This document shows, in pieces, positions 41,979 through 52,236 of a stretch of 64,000 nt of DNA (positions are counted from its first letter, which is position 1; every line of letters starts with the position of its first letter). Origin of the DNA: Flavisolibacter ginsenosidimutans (GTDB lineage: Bacteria > Bacteroidota > Bacteroidia > Chitinophagales > Chitinophagaceae); contig NZ_CP042433.1 in the NCBI RefSeq assembly GCF_007970805.1, positions 496,001 through 560,000 of the forward strand, read 5' to 3'. Position numbers and translations under genes: made by a program. The notes under the pieces were generated by a model. It worked only from the letters and a program-made list of their open reading frames with translations. It did not search any database and was not told where the DNA came from.

Positions 41979-44900
41979 ATGAAATACGCTCTGCTTTTGG
42001 TAAGCGCTATTGGTTGCTTCTTTTTTGTTTGCTCCTGTTCGCACAAGCCTTCAGCTCCGCCCTTGTTTGAGCTCGTTGAAAATTCGGGAATCCATTTCAA
42101 CAACCGCGTCGCCGATGATAAATTGGAGAACAGTTTTCTCTTCCGCAACATGTACAACGGCGGCGGCGTGGCCACAGGCGACATTAACAACGACGGACTG
42201 CCCGATGTAATGTTCACATCCAACCAGGGTGAAAACAAATTGTACCTGAACAAAGGCAATTTCCAGTTTGAAGACATTTCCGCAAAAGCCGGGTTAAAGC
42301 AAGACTCCATGTGGAGCACCGGCGTTACTATGGTGGACATCAACGCTGACGGTTGGCTTGACATGTACGTTTGCAATTCTGGTCACATGCCGAACGGCCA
42401 CCGTAAGAATCAACTCTACATCAACAATCACAACAACACATTTACAGAGCAAGCTGCGAAGTACGGTTTGGACATTTCAGGCTACTGCACACAGGCTTCT
42501 TTCTTCGACTATGACATGGACGGTGACCTGGATATGTTTCTCATTAATAACAGTCCCGTGCCCATTAACACGCTGGGTTATGTTAATCGTCGGGATGTGC
42601 CGGATTCGGCTTGGCCCGTAGCGGCGTTTTTAAAAGGCGGCGGCGATCATCTTTACAAAAACAACAACGGCAAGTTTACAGAGGTTACAAAGCAAGCAGG
42701 TATTCACGGAACGTTAATGAGCTTTGGTTTGGGTGTAACCGTTGGCGATGTAAACAACGACGGTTATCCCGACGTGTACGTGGCAAATGACTCTTACGAA
42801 AGAGACTATCTCTACATCAACCAAAAGAACGGGACTTTTAAAGACGAACTGGAAGCTTGCGTAGGACAGAACAGTTTCTCGTCAATGGGTGCTGATTTGA
42901 GTGATGTGAACAACGACGGCTATCCGGATATCTTCACCACAGACATGTTGCCGGGCGATGATTACCGTTTAAAGACCCTCGGCGCTTTTGACAACATTGA
43001 CCTGCACCGCCAGCGTTTGCAGAACGGATTGTACAACCAGTACATGAAAAATTGTCTGATGATAAACAACGGAAACGGTGAGTTTTTAGAAGCCGCCAAC
43101 TACGGTGGCGTGGAGGCTACGGATTGGAGTTGGGGTGCTTTGTTTTTTGATGCGGACAATGATGGCCTTTCTGACATTTACGTTTGCAACGGTGTGAACC
43201 GCGACGTAACCAATCTTGATTTCATGGATTTTTTTGCCAACGATGTCATTCAAAAAATGGTGCTGTCGGGGCAGAAGCAAAGCGTTGATTCGGTACTGGC
43301 CCATATACCGGTAAATGCGGTTGCCAACTGTGCGTTTAAAAACAAAGGCAACTTACGATTCACGGATGTAGCAAAAGAATGGGGACTTGCGACGCCGTCT
43401 TTTTCAAACGGTGCGGCTTATGCCGATTTGGACGGTGATGGCGATTTGGATTTAATTGTGAACAACGAGAATCAGGAAGCTTTTGTTTACCGCAATACTG
43501 AAAACAGACAAGCGGGCAACAGCTTTATCGGCATTTCTTTAAAAGCCGCGGCACCCAACACATTTGCCGTTGGCAGCAAAATAAAAGTATATAAAGACGG
43601 CCAGGTTTTTTACCGTGAACTGTTTCCTTCAAGAGGGTTTCAATCATCAATGGATTACAAACAAATTATTGGTTTGGGAAAATTAACTGCGGTTGATTCA
43701 GTGCTCATCATCTGGCCCGACCGCACCTACACGAAGATTGATAATCCGCAGTTAAACAAGGTGCATTTCATTAACGAAGCAGACGTGAAACGATTGCCCG
43801 CTTACGGGAACGGAACGCAAGCCGCATCTTTGTTTCAACCGGTCGGTGCCTCCTTTGAGCGGCACAAAGAAGACGATTATACAGATTTTTATTTTGAGCG
43901 CAACTTGCCCGAAATGCTTTCACGCGAAGGACCGCACATTGCCAAAGGCGACGTGAACGGCGACGGATTGGAGGATATTTACATCGGCGGCGCAAAAGAT
44001 CAACCGGGGCAGCTTTATTTGCAAACGATTGATGGAAAATTTATCAAAAAAGAAGAAGCTGTGTTTAAACAGTTTCAGAGCTTTGAAGACGTAGCGGTAT
44101 TGTTTTTTGATGCCGACGGCGACGGCGATCTGGACTTGTTCATCGGCGCTGGCGGCAACAACGTTCCGCCGGGAGAAAGAGAAATTCAACACCGCTTGTA
44201 CAAGAACGACGGCAAGGGAAATTTCTCGGTTGATGTTTCTGCCTTTCCTTTAAACAACATGAATATCTCTGTGGCCGCTGCGTACGATTACGATGGCGAC
44301 GGCGACCTTGATTTGTTTGTCGGCAGCAGAAGCGTGCCGCGCATATATGGTCAAACGCCGCAAAGCTATTTATATCAAAACGACGGACAGGGGCATTTCA
44401 AAGACGTGACACCAGCGGCCATTGCCAATATTGGAATGATTACCAGTGCAACGTGGGCCGATGTAAACGGCGACGGTAAAAATGAATTAATCATAGCCGG
44501 CGAATGGATGGCGCCGAAAATTTTTTCGTACCGGAACGGAAACTTTGAAGAACTAAAAAACACGGGTTTGGAAAACCTTTACGGCTGGTGGCAATCGCTT
44601 GCTGTTGCTGATGTGAACGGCGACGGAAAAGAGGATCTCATTCTCGGCAACATCGGGGAGAATTTTTATTTGCGGCCGACTGAAAAAACACCTGTAAAAC
44701 TTTGGGTAAAAGACTTCGACGGCAACGGAACGCCGGACCAATTTCTTACCCGCACCGTGGACGGCAAAGACATGCCGGTGTTTTTAAAACGCGAAATCAC
44801 CGAGCAGTTTCCCGCATTGAAAAAGGACAATCTTAAACATGCCGACTACGCGAAAAAATCCATCCAGGATTTATTTGGCGAGAAAGTGTTAAAGGATGCC

Positions 44901-45290
44901 GCTGTCCTTCCTTTCAATTACTGTTCGTCAATCATTGCTATCAACAAAGGCAATGGACAGTTTGAAGCACAACCGCTGCCTTTGTATGTACAGTTGTCAA
45001 GCGTGAATGCCATTTGCGTAACCGACGTAAACGGCGATGGCAAGGTTGATCTTTTGCTGGGGGGCAATCTGTTTACTTTTCCGCCACAATTTGGAAGGCT
45101 TGATGCGAGTTACGGGCACCTGTTGCTGAATAACGGCAAAGGAAGTTTTAATTATGTTGAAACAAGATCTTCCGGCATCAACGTTAAAGGCGAAATAAAA
45201 GACATCAAAGAAATAAGCAGCAAAAACGGCCGGTATTATCTTTTTACCCAGAACGATTCGCTCCCAGTTTTGTACCGTTTGCGCCATTAA
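41979..45290 (+). CDS. VCBS-repeat / ASPIC-UnbV surface lipoprotein, first copy
   Basis: The 1103-residue product from the ATG at 41979 starts MKYALLLVSAIGCFFFVCSC with a lipobox (FVCSC). Residues about 25-500 carry FG-GAP/VCBS repeats with calcium-binding loops of the type DxNxDGxxD (DINNDGLPDVMF, DVNNDGYPDVY). An ASPIC/UnbV domain lies near 520-600 (AVGSKIKVYKDGQVFYRELF, RGFQSSMDYKQIIGLGK, WPDRTY). A second VCBS block fills about 640-950 (DADGDGDLDLFIGAGG, DFDGNGTPDQF). Such CRTAC1-like proteins commonly follow SusCD pairs in Bacteroidota; their biochemical role is not established. It is the first of three tandem paralogues, 18 bases before the next. Confidence 0.92.
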   Translation: MKYALLLVSAIGCFFFVCSCSHKPSAPPLFELVENSGIHFNNRVADDKLENSFLFRNMYNGGGVATGDINNDGLPDVMFTSNQGENKLYLNKGNFQFEDISAKAGLKQDSMWSTGVTMVDINADGWLDMYVCNSGHMPNGHRKNQLYINNHNNTFTEQAAKYGLDISGYCTQASFFDYDMDGDLDMFLINNSPVPINTLGYVNRRDVPDSAWPVAAFLKGGGDHLYKNNNGKFTEVTKQAGIHGTLMSFGLGVTVGDVNNDGYPDVYVANDSYERDYLYINQKNGTFKDELEACVGQNSFSSMGADLSDVNNDGYPDIFTTDMLPGDDYRLKTLGAFDNIDLHRQRLQNGLYNQYMKNCLMINNGNGEFLEAANYGGVEATDWSWGALFFDADNDGLSDIYVCNGVNRDVTNLDFMDFFANDVIQKMVLSGQKQSVDSVLAHIPVNAVANCAFKNKGNLRFTDVAKEWGLATPSFSNGAAYADLDGDGDLDLIVNNENQEAFVYRNTENRQAGNSFIGISLKAAAPNTFAVGSKIKVYKDGQVFYRELFPSRGFQSSMDYKQIIGLGKLTAVDSVLIIWPDRTYTKIDNPQLNKVHFINEADVKRLPAYGNGTQAASLFQPVGASFERHKEDDYTDFYFERNLPEMLSREGPHIAKGDVNGDGLEDIYIGGAKDQPGQLYLQTIDGKFIKKEEAVFKQFQSFEDVAVLFFDADGDGDLDLFIGAGGNNVPPGEREIQHRLYKNDGKGNFSVDVSAFPLNNMNISVAAAYDYDGDGDLDLFVGSRSVPRIYGQTPQSYLYQNDGQGHFKDVTPAAIANIGMITSATWADVNGDGKNELIIAGEWMAPKIFSYRNGNFEELKNTGLENLYGWWQSLAVADVNGDGKEDLILGNIGENFYLRPTEKTPVKLWVKDFDGNGTPDQFLTRTVDGKDMPVFLKREITEQFPALKKDNLKHADYAKKSIQDLFGEKVLKDAAVLPFNYCSSIIAINKGNGQFEAQPLPLYVQLSSVNAICVTDVNGDGKVDLLLGGNLFTFPPQFGRLDASYGHLLLNNGKGSFNYVETRSSGINVKGEIKDIKEISSKNGRYYLFTQNDSLPVLYRLRH

Positions 45291-45308
45291 AATCCTGTCC
45301 AAAAACTT

Positions 45309-48300
45309 ATGTTGCCGAACAGTGTGAAAATGCGTTTTGTTAAAGAGGGAAACTGGATTTTTTTTCTCCTTGCATCAACCGTCATGCTTTCTTCATGCAA
45401 AAGCAACAATGATGACAAGCCTTCTCTTTTCACGCTTCAAAAAAACACCGGCATCAGTTTTCGCAACGACGTAAAAGATTCCAAAGACGACAACAGCTTT
45501 CTCTTTCGCAATTTTTATAACGGCGGCGGGGTAGCCACAGGCGACATCAACAACGACGGCCTGCCCGATGTTTTCTTTACGTCCAATCAGGGCGAGAACA
45601 AACTTTATTTAAACAAGGGGGCCTTTCAATTTGAAGACATCTCGGTCAAGGCAGGATTAAAGCAAGACGGGCTTTGGAACACCGGCGTCACTTTCGTTGA
45701 CGTCAACGCTGACGGTTGGCTTGACATTTACGTTTGCAGTTCAGGCCACATGAAAGACGGCCACCGCAAAAACAAACTTTACATCAATCAACACAACAAC
45801 ACATTCACAGAAGAAGGCGCGAAGTACGGTTTGGATGTTTCGGGTTATTGCACGCAAGCCGTTTTTTTTGACTACGATAACGACGGCGATCTTGATTGTT
45901 TCATCATCAACAACAGCCCCATTCCGTTTAGCTCACTTAATTATGCCGACATGCGCGACGTGGATATTTCCAAATGGCAGATTGCGGAAAATTTAAAAGG
46001 AGGCGGTAATCATCTTTACCGGAACGACGGCCCATCCCGACCTTCCCGGTGGGAAGGCCACCAACCGCACAATACCTCAATTGTCGGAGAGTCTGATAAC
46101 CGAGTTGCGTCGTCGAAAAGCAGGCCTTCGCAGCTTGGCGAAGCCCCTCCACCGGAGGGGTTTGGGGAGGCCGTTCATTTTACCGAAGTCACCGCACAAG
46201 CGGGTTTGCACACAGGCTTAATTTCTTTCGGACTTGGGGTAACCGTTGGCGATGTGAACGACGACGGCTACCCCGATATTTATGTGGGCAACGATTTTAT
46301 TGAGAAGGATTACCTCTACATCAACCAAAAAAACGGAACCTTTAAAGACGAATTGGAAAGCTGTGTACAAAAAATAAGTATGTCAAGCATGAGTGCCGAT
46401 TTGGGTGACATCAACAACGACGGCAGTCCGGATATTTTTACAACGGACATGATTCCCGATGATGATTATCGTTTGAAAACCACCGGCACTTTTGATAACA
46501 TTGATCTTTACTTAAGCAAGCAGAAAGCAGGCTTGTATCATCAATACGTGCGAAATTGTTTGCAGGTGAACAACGGTAACAATACATTCTCCGAGATTGC
46601 AAACTACGCAGGTGTTTACGGAACTGACTGGAGTTGGGGCGCTGTCTTTTTGGATGCGGATAACGATGGCCTCAACGATATTTTTGTTTGCAACGGCATT
46701 GCCAAAGATTTGGGCAACCTTGACTTCCTTGATTTTTTTTCCAACGATGTTTACACCAAAATGGTTTCAACCGGCCAGCGAATGGAAATGGACGAATTGC
46801 TTAAACACATTCCGGTTACGCCTTTGCCCAACCGCGTGTTTCGCAACAAAGGCAATCTTGGTTTTGAGGATGCAGGCAAGGCCTGGGGCTTTGCGCAACC
46901 ATCTTTTTCAAACAGCGTAGCTTATGCTGATTTAGACGGTGATGGCGATTTGGATTTAATTGTGAACAACGAGAATCAGGAAGCTTTTGTTTACCGCAAC
47001 AACGAAAGCGAAAGAGGAGGAAACCATTTTTTGGCCTTGCAACTGAAAGGGAAAAGTGCTAACCCTTTTGCCATTGGTGCAACAATTAAGGCTTACAAAG
47101 GCGGTCAAATTTTTTACCGCGAAGTGTCGCCGGTTCGCGGCTTTCAGTCTTCGATGGATTACAAACAAATCATTGGGTTGGGGAAAGAATCGTCGGTTGA
47201 TTCGGTAGTTGTTCTTTGGCCTGATAAAACAAAATCTGTTTACACAAATTTGCAAACAGACAAAACACATGTCTTGCAAGAAAGCAACGACAACGAAAAA
47301 AGTTTTTTACCTTCTCCGAATGCGGTCACGCTTTTCGAGTTGCTGCCACAGTTATTCGACAAACACAAAGAGGATGATTATGTGGATTTTTATTACGAAC
47401 GCAACCTGCCCGAGATGTTGTCGCGGGAAGGGCCGCACATTGCCAGAGGCGACGTGAACGGCGACGGATTGGAGGATGTTTATATTGGCGGCGCGAAAGA
47501 CCAGCCCGGCCAGCTTTATTTGCAAACGATTGATGGAAAATTCATCAAAAAAGAAGAACCCATCTTTAACGAGTACAAAGATTTTGAAGACGTAGCCGTA
47601 TTGTTTTTTGATGCCGACGGCGACGGCGATCTGGACTTGTTTATCGGCGCTGGCGGCAACAACGTTCCACGCGGCACTCGCGCCATTGAACATCGTCTTT
47701 ACATCAACGACGGCAAGGGAAATTTTACCATCAACACAAAAGCATTTCCTGCCAACGAAGCAAATATTTCTGTCGCTACAGCTTATGACTACGATGGCGA
47801 CGGCGACCTTGATTTGTTTGTCGGAGGAAGAAGCGTGCCTTTTTCTTATGGCGTTGCACCGCGCAGTTATCTTTATCAGAACGATGGTCACGGAAATTTT
47901 TCCGACGTTACAACCAGCATAGCACCGGAGTTGCTAAACATTGGAATGATTACCAGCGCAACGTGGGCGAATGTAAACGGAGACAATAAAAAAGAATTGA
48001 TTGTAGCGGGTGAGTGGATGGCGCCGAAAATATTTTCTTTCAGGAACGGGAAATTTGTAGAGCTAAAAAATACGGGTTTGGAAAACCTTTACGGCTGGTG
48101 GCAAAGCCTTTCCGTAGCTGATTTAAAGAATGATGGTCATGACGATTTAATTCTCGGCAACATCGGTGAGAATTTTTATTTGCGGCCAACTGAAAAAACA
48201 CCTGTAAAGCTTTGGGTGAAAGACTTCGACGGCAACGGAACGCCGGACCAATTTCTCACGCAAACCATCAACGGTAAGGACATGCCGGTGTTTTTAAAGC

Positions 48301-48797
48301 GAGACATTACCGAGCAATTTCCTTTCTTAAAAAAGGACAATTTGAAGAACAGCGATTATGCCACAAAAACAATACAAGATTTGTTTGGCGAAAAGGCCTT
48401 AAAAGACGCAAGCGTGTTAACCTTCAATTACTGCGCTTCGGTTGTGGCCATCAACAAAGGCAACAGCAGTTTTGACGTGCAGCCGCTTCCGGTAAGAGCG
48501 CAATTGTCGAGCGTGGATGCCGTTTGCTCAATAGATGTAAACAATGACGGTAAAATAGATTTAATCACGGGCGGCAACCTGTTTACTTTCCCGCCGCAGT
48601 TTGGAAGACTTGATGCCAGTTACGGCGATGTGTTTGTTAACAACGGTAAAGGTGGATTTACCTGGGTGCCGAACATGAAATCCGGTATTGATCTGCGTGG
48701 TGAAGTAAAAGATATCAAAGCGATTGAAGGCAAGAAAGGCAAATGCCTTCTCATCACACAAAATAATGAAACACCGCTTCTGTACCGCCTGAAATAA
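45309..48797 (+). CDS. VCBS-repeat / ASPIC-UnbV surface lipoprotein, second copy with insertion
   Basis: The 1162-residue product has lipobox LSSC in WIFFLLASTVMLSSCKSN; an alternative start is seven codons in (45330). Layout is the same as in the first copy: VCBS block, ASPIC/UnbV near 575-650, second VCBS block, C-terminal DASYGDVFVNNGKGGF. Long stretches are almost identical to the first copy, including ENFYLRPTEKTPVKLWVKDF. Between GGGNHLYRNDG and HFTEVTAQAGL, where the first copy has only two or three residues, this copy carries about 49 extra residues (about 240-290, rich in Pro, Ser, Arg, Gly) encoded by hairpin-rich DNA. The frame is preserved. Confidence 0.92.
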   Translation: MLPNSVKMRFVKEGNWIFFLLASTVMLSSCKSNNDDKPSLFTLQKNTGISFRNDVKDSKDDNSFLFRNFYNGGGVATGDINNDGLPDVFFTSNQGENKLYLNKGAFQFEDISVKAGLKQDGLWNTGVTFVDVNADGWLDIYVCSSGHMKDGHRKNKLYINQHNNTFTEEGAKYGLDVSGYCTQAVFFDYDNDGDLDCFIINNSPIPFSSLNYADMRDVDISKWQIAENLKGGGNHLYRNDGPSRPSRWEGHQPHNTSIVGESDNRVASSKSRPSQLGEAPPPEGFGEAVHFTEVTAQAGLHTGLISFGLGVTVGDVNDDGYPDIYVGNDFIEKDYLYINQKNGTFKDELESCVQKISMSSMSADLGDINNDGSPDIFTTDMIPDDDYRLKTTGTFDNIDLYLSKQKAGLYHQYVRNCLQVNNGNNTFSEIANYAGVYGTDWSWGAVFLDADNDGLNDIFVCNGIAKDLGNLDFLDFFSNDVYTKMVSTGQRMEMDELLKHIPVTPLPNRVFRNKGNLGFEDAGKAWGFAQPSFSNSVAYADLDGDGDLDLIVNNENQEAFVYRNNESERGGNHFLALQLKGKSANPFAIGATIKAYKGGQIFYREVSPVRGFQSSMDYKQIIGLGKESSVDSVVVLWPDKTKSVYTNLQTDKTHVLQESNDNEKSFLPSPNAVTLFELLPQLFDKHKEDDYVDFYYERNLPEMLSREGPHIARGDVNGDGLEDVYIGGAKDQPGQLYLQTIDGKFIKKEEPIFNEYKDFEDVAVLFFDADGDGDLDLFIGAGGNNVPRGTRAIEHRLYINDGKGNFTINTKAFPANEANISVATAYDYDGDGDLDLFVGGRSVPFSYGVAPRSYLYQNDGHGNFSDVTTSIAPELLNIGMITSATWANVNGDNKKELIVAGEWMAPKIFSFRNGKFVELKNTGLENLYGWWQSLSVADLKNDGHDDLILGNIGENFYLRPTEKTPVKLWVKDFDGNGTPDQFLTQTINGKDMPVFLKRDITEQFPFLKKDNLKNSDYATKTIQDLFGEKALKDASVLTFNYCASVVAINKGNSSFDVQPLPVRAQLSSVDAVCSIDVNNDGKIDLITGGNLFTFPPQFGRLDASYGDVFVNNGKGGFTWVPNMKSGIDLRGEVKDIKAIEGKKGKCLLITQNNETPLLYRLK
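46028..46174. repeat. Composite hairpin repeat inserted in the second VCBS gene
   Basis: About 147 bases contain CCTTCCCGGTGGGAAGG at the left end and CCCCTCCACCGGAGGGG followed by TTTGGGGAGG at the right end, each self-complementary, with unrelated sequence between. The paralogue at 41979 lacks the segment, which lies in a loop between two VCBS repeats. Confidence 0.8.
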
Positions 48798-48801
48798 AAC
48801 C

Positions 48802-51800
48802 ATGAAAGCAAAAAGCATCATTATATTTTTCACTTGCTTCATTGCCCTGCTGCTAAACGGTTGCAAAGACAAAAAGAAAATTGAACGGCCTTTGTTTGAA
48901 ACGCTTGACAGCGGTCGCACAGGTCTCAACTTTAGCAACAACCTTACTTATACTCCGCAGTTCAATCTTTTCAAGTACATGTATTTCTACAACGGCAGTG
49001 GCATTGGCGCCGGTGATTTCAACAACGACGGAAAGATTGATTTGTTCTTCGCATCCAACCAAGGACAAAACAAATTTTACCTGAACGAAGGCGGATTAAA
49101 GTTTAAAGACGTTACTGCGGAAGCTTCAATTCCAAATGATGGTGGTTGGTCAACCGGTGTATCGGTAGTGGACATCAACAACGACGGCTTGCTTGATATT
49201 TACGTTTGCCGCGTTGGTCAGTATGAAACACTGCACAGTAAAAATCAGTTTCTCATCAATCAGGGGGTTGACAAAAACGGGGTACCGCATTTTAAGGATG
49301 AAGCTGCGCAAATGGGGCTGGATTTTTCCGGCTTTAGCACCCAAGCCGCTTTTTTTGATTACGATAACGACGGGGATTTAGACATGTTCTTGTTGAATCA
49401 TTCCGTTCATCAAAACAACAATTTTCGTCCGCGGGCTGTGTTTGCCGGAACGTATGATTCATTGTCAGGCGACAGAATTTACCGAAACGATAACGGACGC
49501 TTCACCGATGTAACAAAACAAACCGGCATAAACAGCACGGCCATTAGTTACGGTTTAGGCATTTGCGTTGCAGACATAAATCTTGACGGCTATCCCGACG
49601 TCTACATCGGCAACGACTTTCACGAAAACGATTATCTCTACATCAATCAAAAGAACGGAACCTTTAAAGAAGAAGGCGAGAACTGCTTTATGCACACGAG
49701 TCAATATTCAATGGGCGTGGATGTAGCGGACATCAACAACGATGCGTATCCCGAAATCGTTTCGATGGATATGCTGCCATCTGATCCTTACATTTTAAAA
49801 CGTTCGCTGGGCGAGGACAGCTACGATTTGTTTCACGAGAAAATCGGTATGGGTTATTCTTACCAGTTTACGCGAAACAACTTGCAGTACAATCGCCGCA
49901 ACGGTTTGTTCAGTGAGATAGGCCTGTACAGCGGCATTGCAGCTACGGATTGGAGTTGGGCGCCGCTCTGGATGGATTTCGACAACGACGGTTACAAGGA
50001 CTTATTTATCTCCAACGGCATTCCCAAACGCATGAACGACATTGATTACGTGAACTTCATTTCCAACGGCGAAGTGCAACAAAAGATTACCGACAACGAT
50101 GTACAGGGAAAAGATTTGTCGCTCATCAATAAATTCCCGGAGATAAAAATTCCCAATAAATTTTACCGCAACAAGGGCAACCTTTCTTTTAGTGATGAAG
50201 AAGATTTAGTTGAAGGCAATGCGCCGACTTTTTCAAACGGGGCCGTGTACGCCGATTTGGACGGCGACGGCGACCTTGACATTGTGGTGAACAACATTGA
50301 CAACCCGGTGCTGGTCTATGAAAACAAAGGTGCTGATTCGGCAAAGAATGCTTTCGTTGAATTGCATTTGCAAGGCCCCGTTGAAAACAAAAACGCCATT
50401 GGCGCTAAGGCCGTTTTGTTCAGTAGCAATGAAATCAGAACCTATGAAAATTATCCCGTGAAGGGATTCTTATCAAGCATGCAAATACCGCTGCACATTG
50501 GTTTGAAAAACACAAAAGTTGATTCGTTGTTGCTGATATGGCCTGACAGAACTTTTCAACGGGTATCACTTTCAAACAACACAACGCAAACGATAACGTA
50601 TAAAAAAGGCTTGCCCGTTTTCGATTTTTCCATTCTTGCAAATCATCAAACCAATAAAACTTTTGCAGCCGAGGACATTACTGCGCAAACGGGTTTGAAT
50701 TATTTGCACCAGGAAAACCATTTTGTGGAGTTCGATCGTGAGCCGCTCATTCCGCACGAAGTATCAACCGAAGGTCCGGCTCTTGCTGTTGCGGACATTA
50801 ACAGAGATGGTTTGGATGATGTGTTTGTTGGTGCTGCAAGAGACCACAAAAGCGCCGTGTTTATTCAGCAAACAGGAGGGAAGTTTATAAAAACATCACA
50901 ACCCGCTTTGGATGCCGACAGTATTTATGAAAGTACCGGTGCTTGTTGGGCCGACGTAAACAACGATGGTAACGTTGATTTGATTGTTGCCAGCGGCGGT
51001 AACGAATTTTATGGCCCCGATTACCACAATTCTCCGCGTGTTTATTTAAACGACGGCACAGGCACGCTTGCAAAAGTGCAGAACGCGTTCAACAATATTT
51101 TTCTTACGGCTTCTTGTGTGGTGCCCTACGATTTTAACGGCGACGGTTACGTGGATTTGTTTTTGGGTGGCCGTGCGGTGCCGTGGGCTTACGGACAAAT
51201 ACCGCAGTCTTATCTTTTGCTGAACAACAAAAACGGAACCTTCAGCGATGCAACAACTAAGTATGCAAAGGATTTGTCGCAAGCAGGCATGGTAACCAAC
51301 GCTATTTGGTTTGACATTGATGGCGACGGCGACAAAGACTTGTTGCTTTCGTTGGAATGGGACGGCATTGTTGCCTTCATCAACACCGGCGGAAGCTTTA
51401 CTAAAAAAGTATTGAGCGATAAAAAAGGCTGGTGGAATTTTCTCTTGCCCTGCGACGTGGACGGTGACGGCAAGATGGATTTAATTGCCGGCAACCTGGG
51501 ATTGAACAGCCGTTTAAAAGCATCACCAAAAGAACCCGTGCGGCTTTATTACAATGACTTTGACGGCAACGGAAAGAAAGAACAAGTGTTGACGTATTAC
51601 CTGAACGAAAAAGAAATTCCCTTCGCTACCAAGGCAGAATTAGAAAAGCAAATGCCCATCATTAAAAAGAAATTTTTATACGCCGATGACCTTGCCAAAG
51701 CCTCGCTGAACGATTTGTTTGGCAAAGACAAATTAGAGAGTGCTGATGTGCTCATTGCCGATTGTTTTGCCAGCGCCGTCTTGCTGAACAAGGGCAATCT

Positions 51801-52143
51801 TCAATTTGAAACGAAGGCATTGCCGGCTGAAGCGCAATTTACAACGTACAAGGATGCCGTTGCGGTGGACGCAAACGGTGACAACAAACCCGATATTTTA
51901 TTGGCGGGGAATTATTACGATAGCAATATTGAAATGGGACGCTACGATGCCGATTTTGGAACCTTGCTCATAAACGACGGCGGCGGCAATTTTCATTGCA
52001 GCACGTTGAACGGTCTTGCTGTAAAAGGCCAGGTACGGCATGTGCAGCCAATCACTATCAATAAACAGAAAGCTTTCTTACTGGCAAGAAACAGCGACAG
52101 TTTAAAAGTGATAAAGCTTTACGGTACAAATGTCTCTCATTAA
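48802..52143 (+). CDS. VCBS-repeat / ASPIC-UnbV surface lipoprotein, third copy
   Basis: The 1113-residue product starts MKAKSIIIFFTCFIALLLNG with lipobox LLNGC. It has the same two-block VCBS architecture (DFNNDGKIDLFF, DINNDGLLDIYV, DYDNDGDLDMFL; later DFNGDGYVDLFL, DIDGDGDKDLLL, DVDGDGKMDLIA) with an ASPIC/UnbV domain near 530-600 (AIGAKAVLFSSNEIRTYENY, WPDRTFQRVSL). It is clearly more diverged than copies one and two. The start is only 4 bases after the stop of copy two, so the three are one transcript, ending at the terminator 52171-52205. A shared role with SusCD in surface binding is inferred from position. Confidence 0.93.
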   Translation: MKAKSIIIFFTCFIALLLNGCKDKKKIERPLFETLDSGRTGLNFSNNLTYTPQFNLFKYMYFYNGSGIGAGDFNNDGKIDLFFASNQGQNKFYLNEGGLKFKDVTAEASIPNDGGWSTGVSVVDINNDGLLDIYVCRVGQYETLHSKNQFLINQGVDKNGVPHFKDEAAQMGLDFSGFSTQAAFFDYDNDGDLDMFLLNHSVHQNNNFRPRAVFAGTYDSLSGDRIYRNDNGRFTDVTKQTGINSTAISYGLGICVADINLDGYPDVYIGNDFHENDYLYINQKNGTFKEEGENCFMHTSQYSMGVDVADINNDAYPEIVSMDMLPSDPYILKRSLGEDSYDLFHEKIGMGYSYQFTRNNLQYNRRNGLFSEIGLYSGIAATDWSWAPLWMDFDNDGYKDLFISNGIPKRMNDIDYVNFISNGEVQQKITDNDVQGKDLSLINKFPEIKIPNKFYRNKGNLSFSDEEDLVEGNAPTFSNGAVYADLDGDGDLDIVVNNIDNPVLVYENKGADSAKNAFVELHLQGPVENKNAIGAKAVLFSSNEIRTYENYPVKGFLSSMQIPLHIGLKNTKVDSLLLIWPDRTFQRVSLSNNTTQTITYKKGLPVFDFSILANHQTNKTFAAEDITAQTGLNYLHQENHFVEFDREPLIPHEVSTEGPALAVADINRDGLDDVFVGAARDHKSAVFIQQTGGKFIKTSQPALDADSIYESTGACWADVNNDGNVDLIVASGGNEFYGPDYHNSPRVYLNDGTGTLAKVQNAFNNIFLTASCVVPYDFNGDGYVDLFLGGRAVPWAYGQIPQSYLLLNNKNGTFSDATTKYAKDLSQAGMVTNAIWFDIDGDGDKDLLLSLEWDGIVAFINTGGSFTKKVLSDKKGWWNFLLPCDVDGDGKMDLIAGNLGLNSRLKASPKEPVRLYYNDFDGNGKKEQVLTYYLNEKEIPFATKAELEKQMPIIKKKFLYADDLAKASLNDLFGKDKLESADVLIADCFASAVLLNKGNLQFETKALPAEAQFTTYKDAVAVDANGDNKPDILLAGNYYDSNIEMGRYDADFGTLLINDGGGNFHCSTLNGLAVKGQVRHVQPITINKQKAFLLARNSDSLKVIKLYGTNVSH

Positions 52144-52170
52144 GAAAATTGTTTTCTGCAAAAACAGAAT

Positions 52171-52205
52171 AAAAAAACCCGTTCAGCAATGAACGGGTCT
52201 TTTTA
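52171..52205. terminator. Bidirectional terminator after the VCBS operon
   Basis: AAACCCGTTCA and TGAACGGGT form a stem around GCAA, with AAAAAA before and TTTTTAT after; it serves the VCBS genes (plus) and ffh (minus). Confidence 0.8.
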
Positions 52206-52236
52206 TTCGGATGCAATCTTGTTTTCCAGATTGGAA

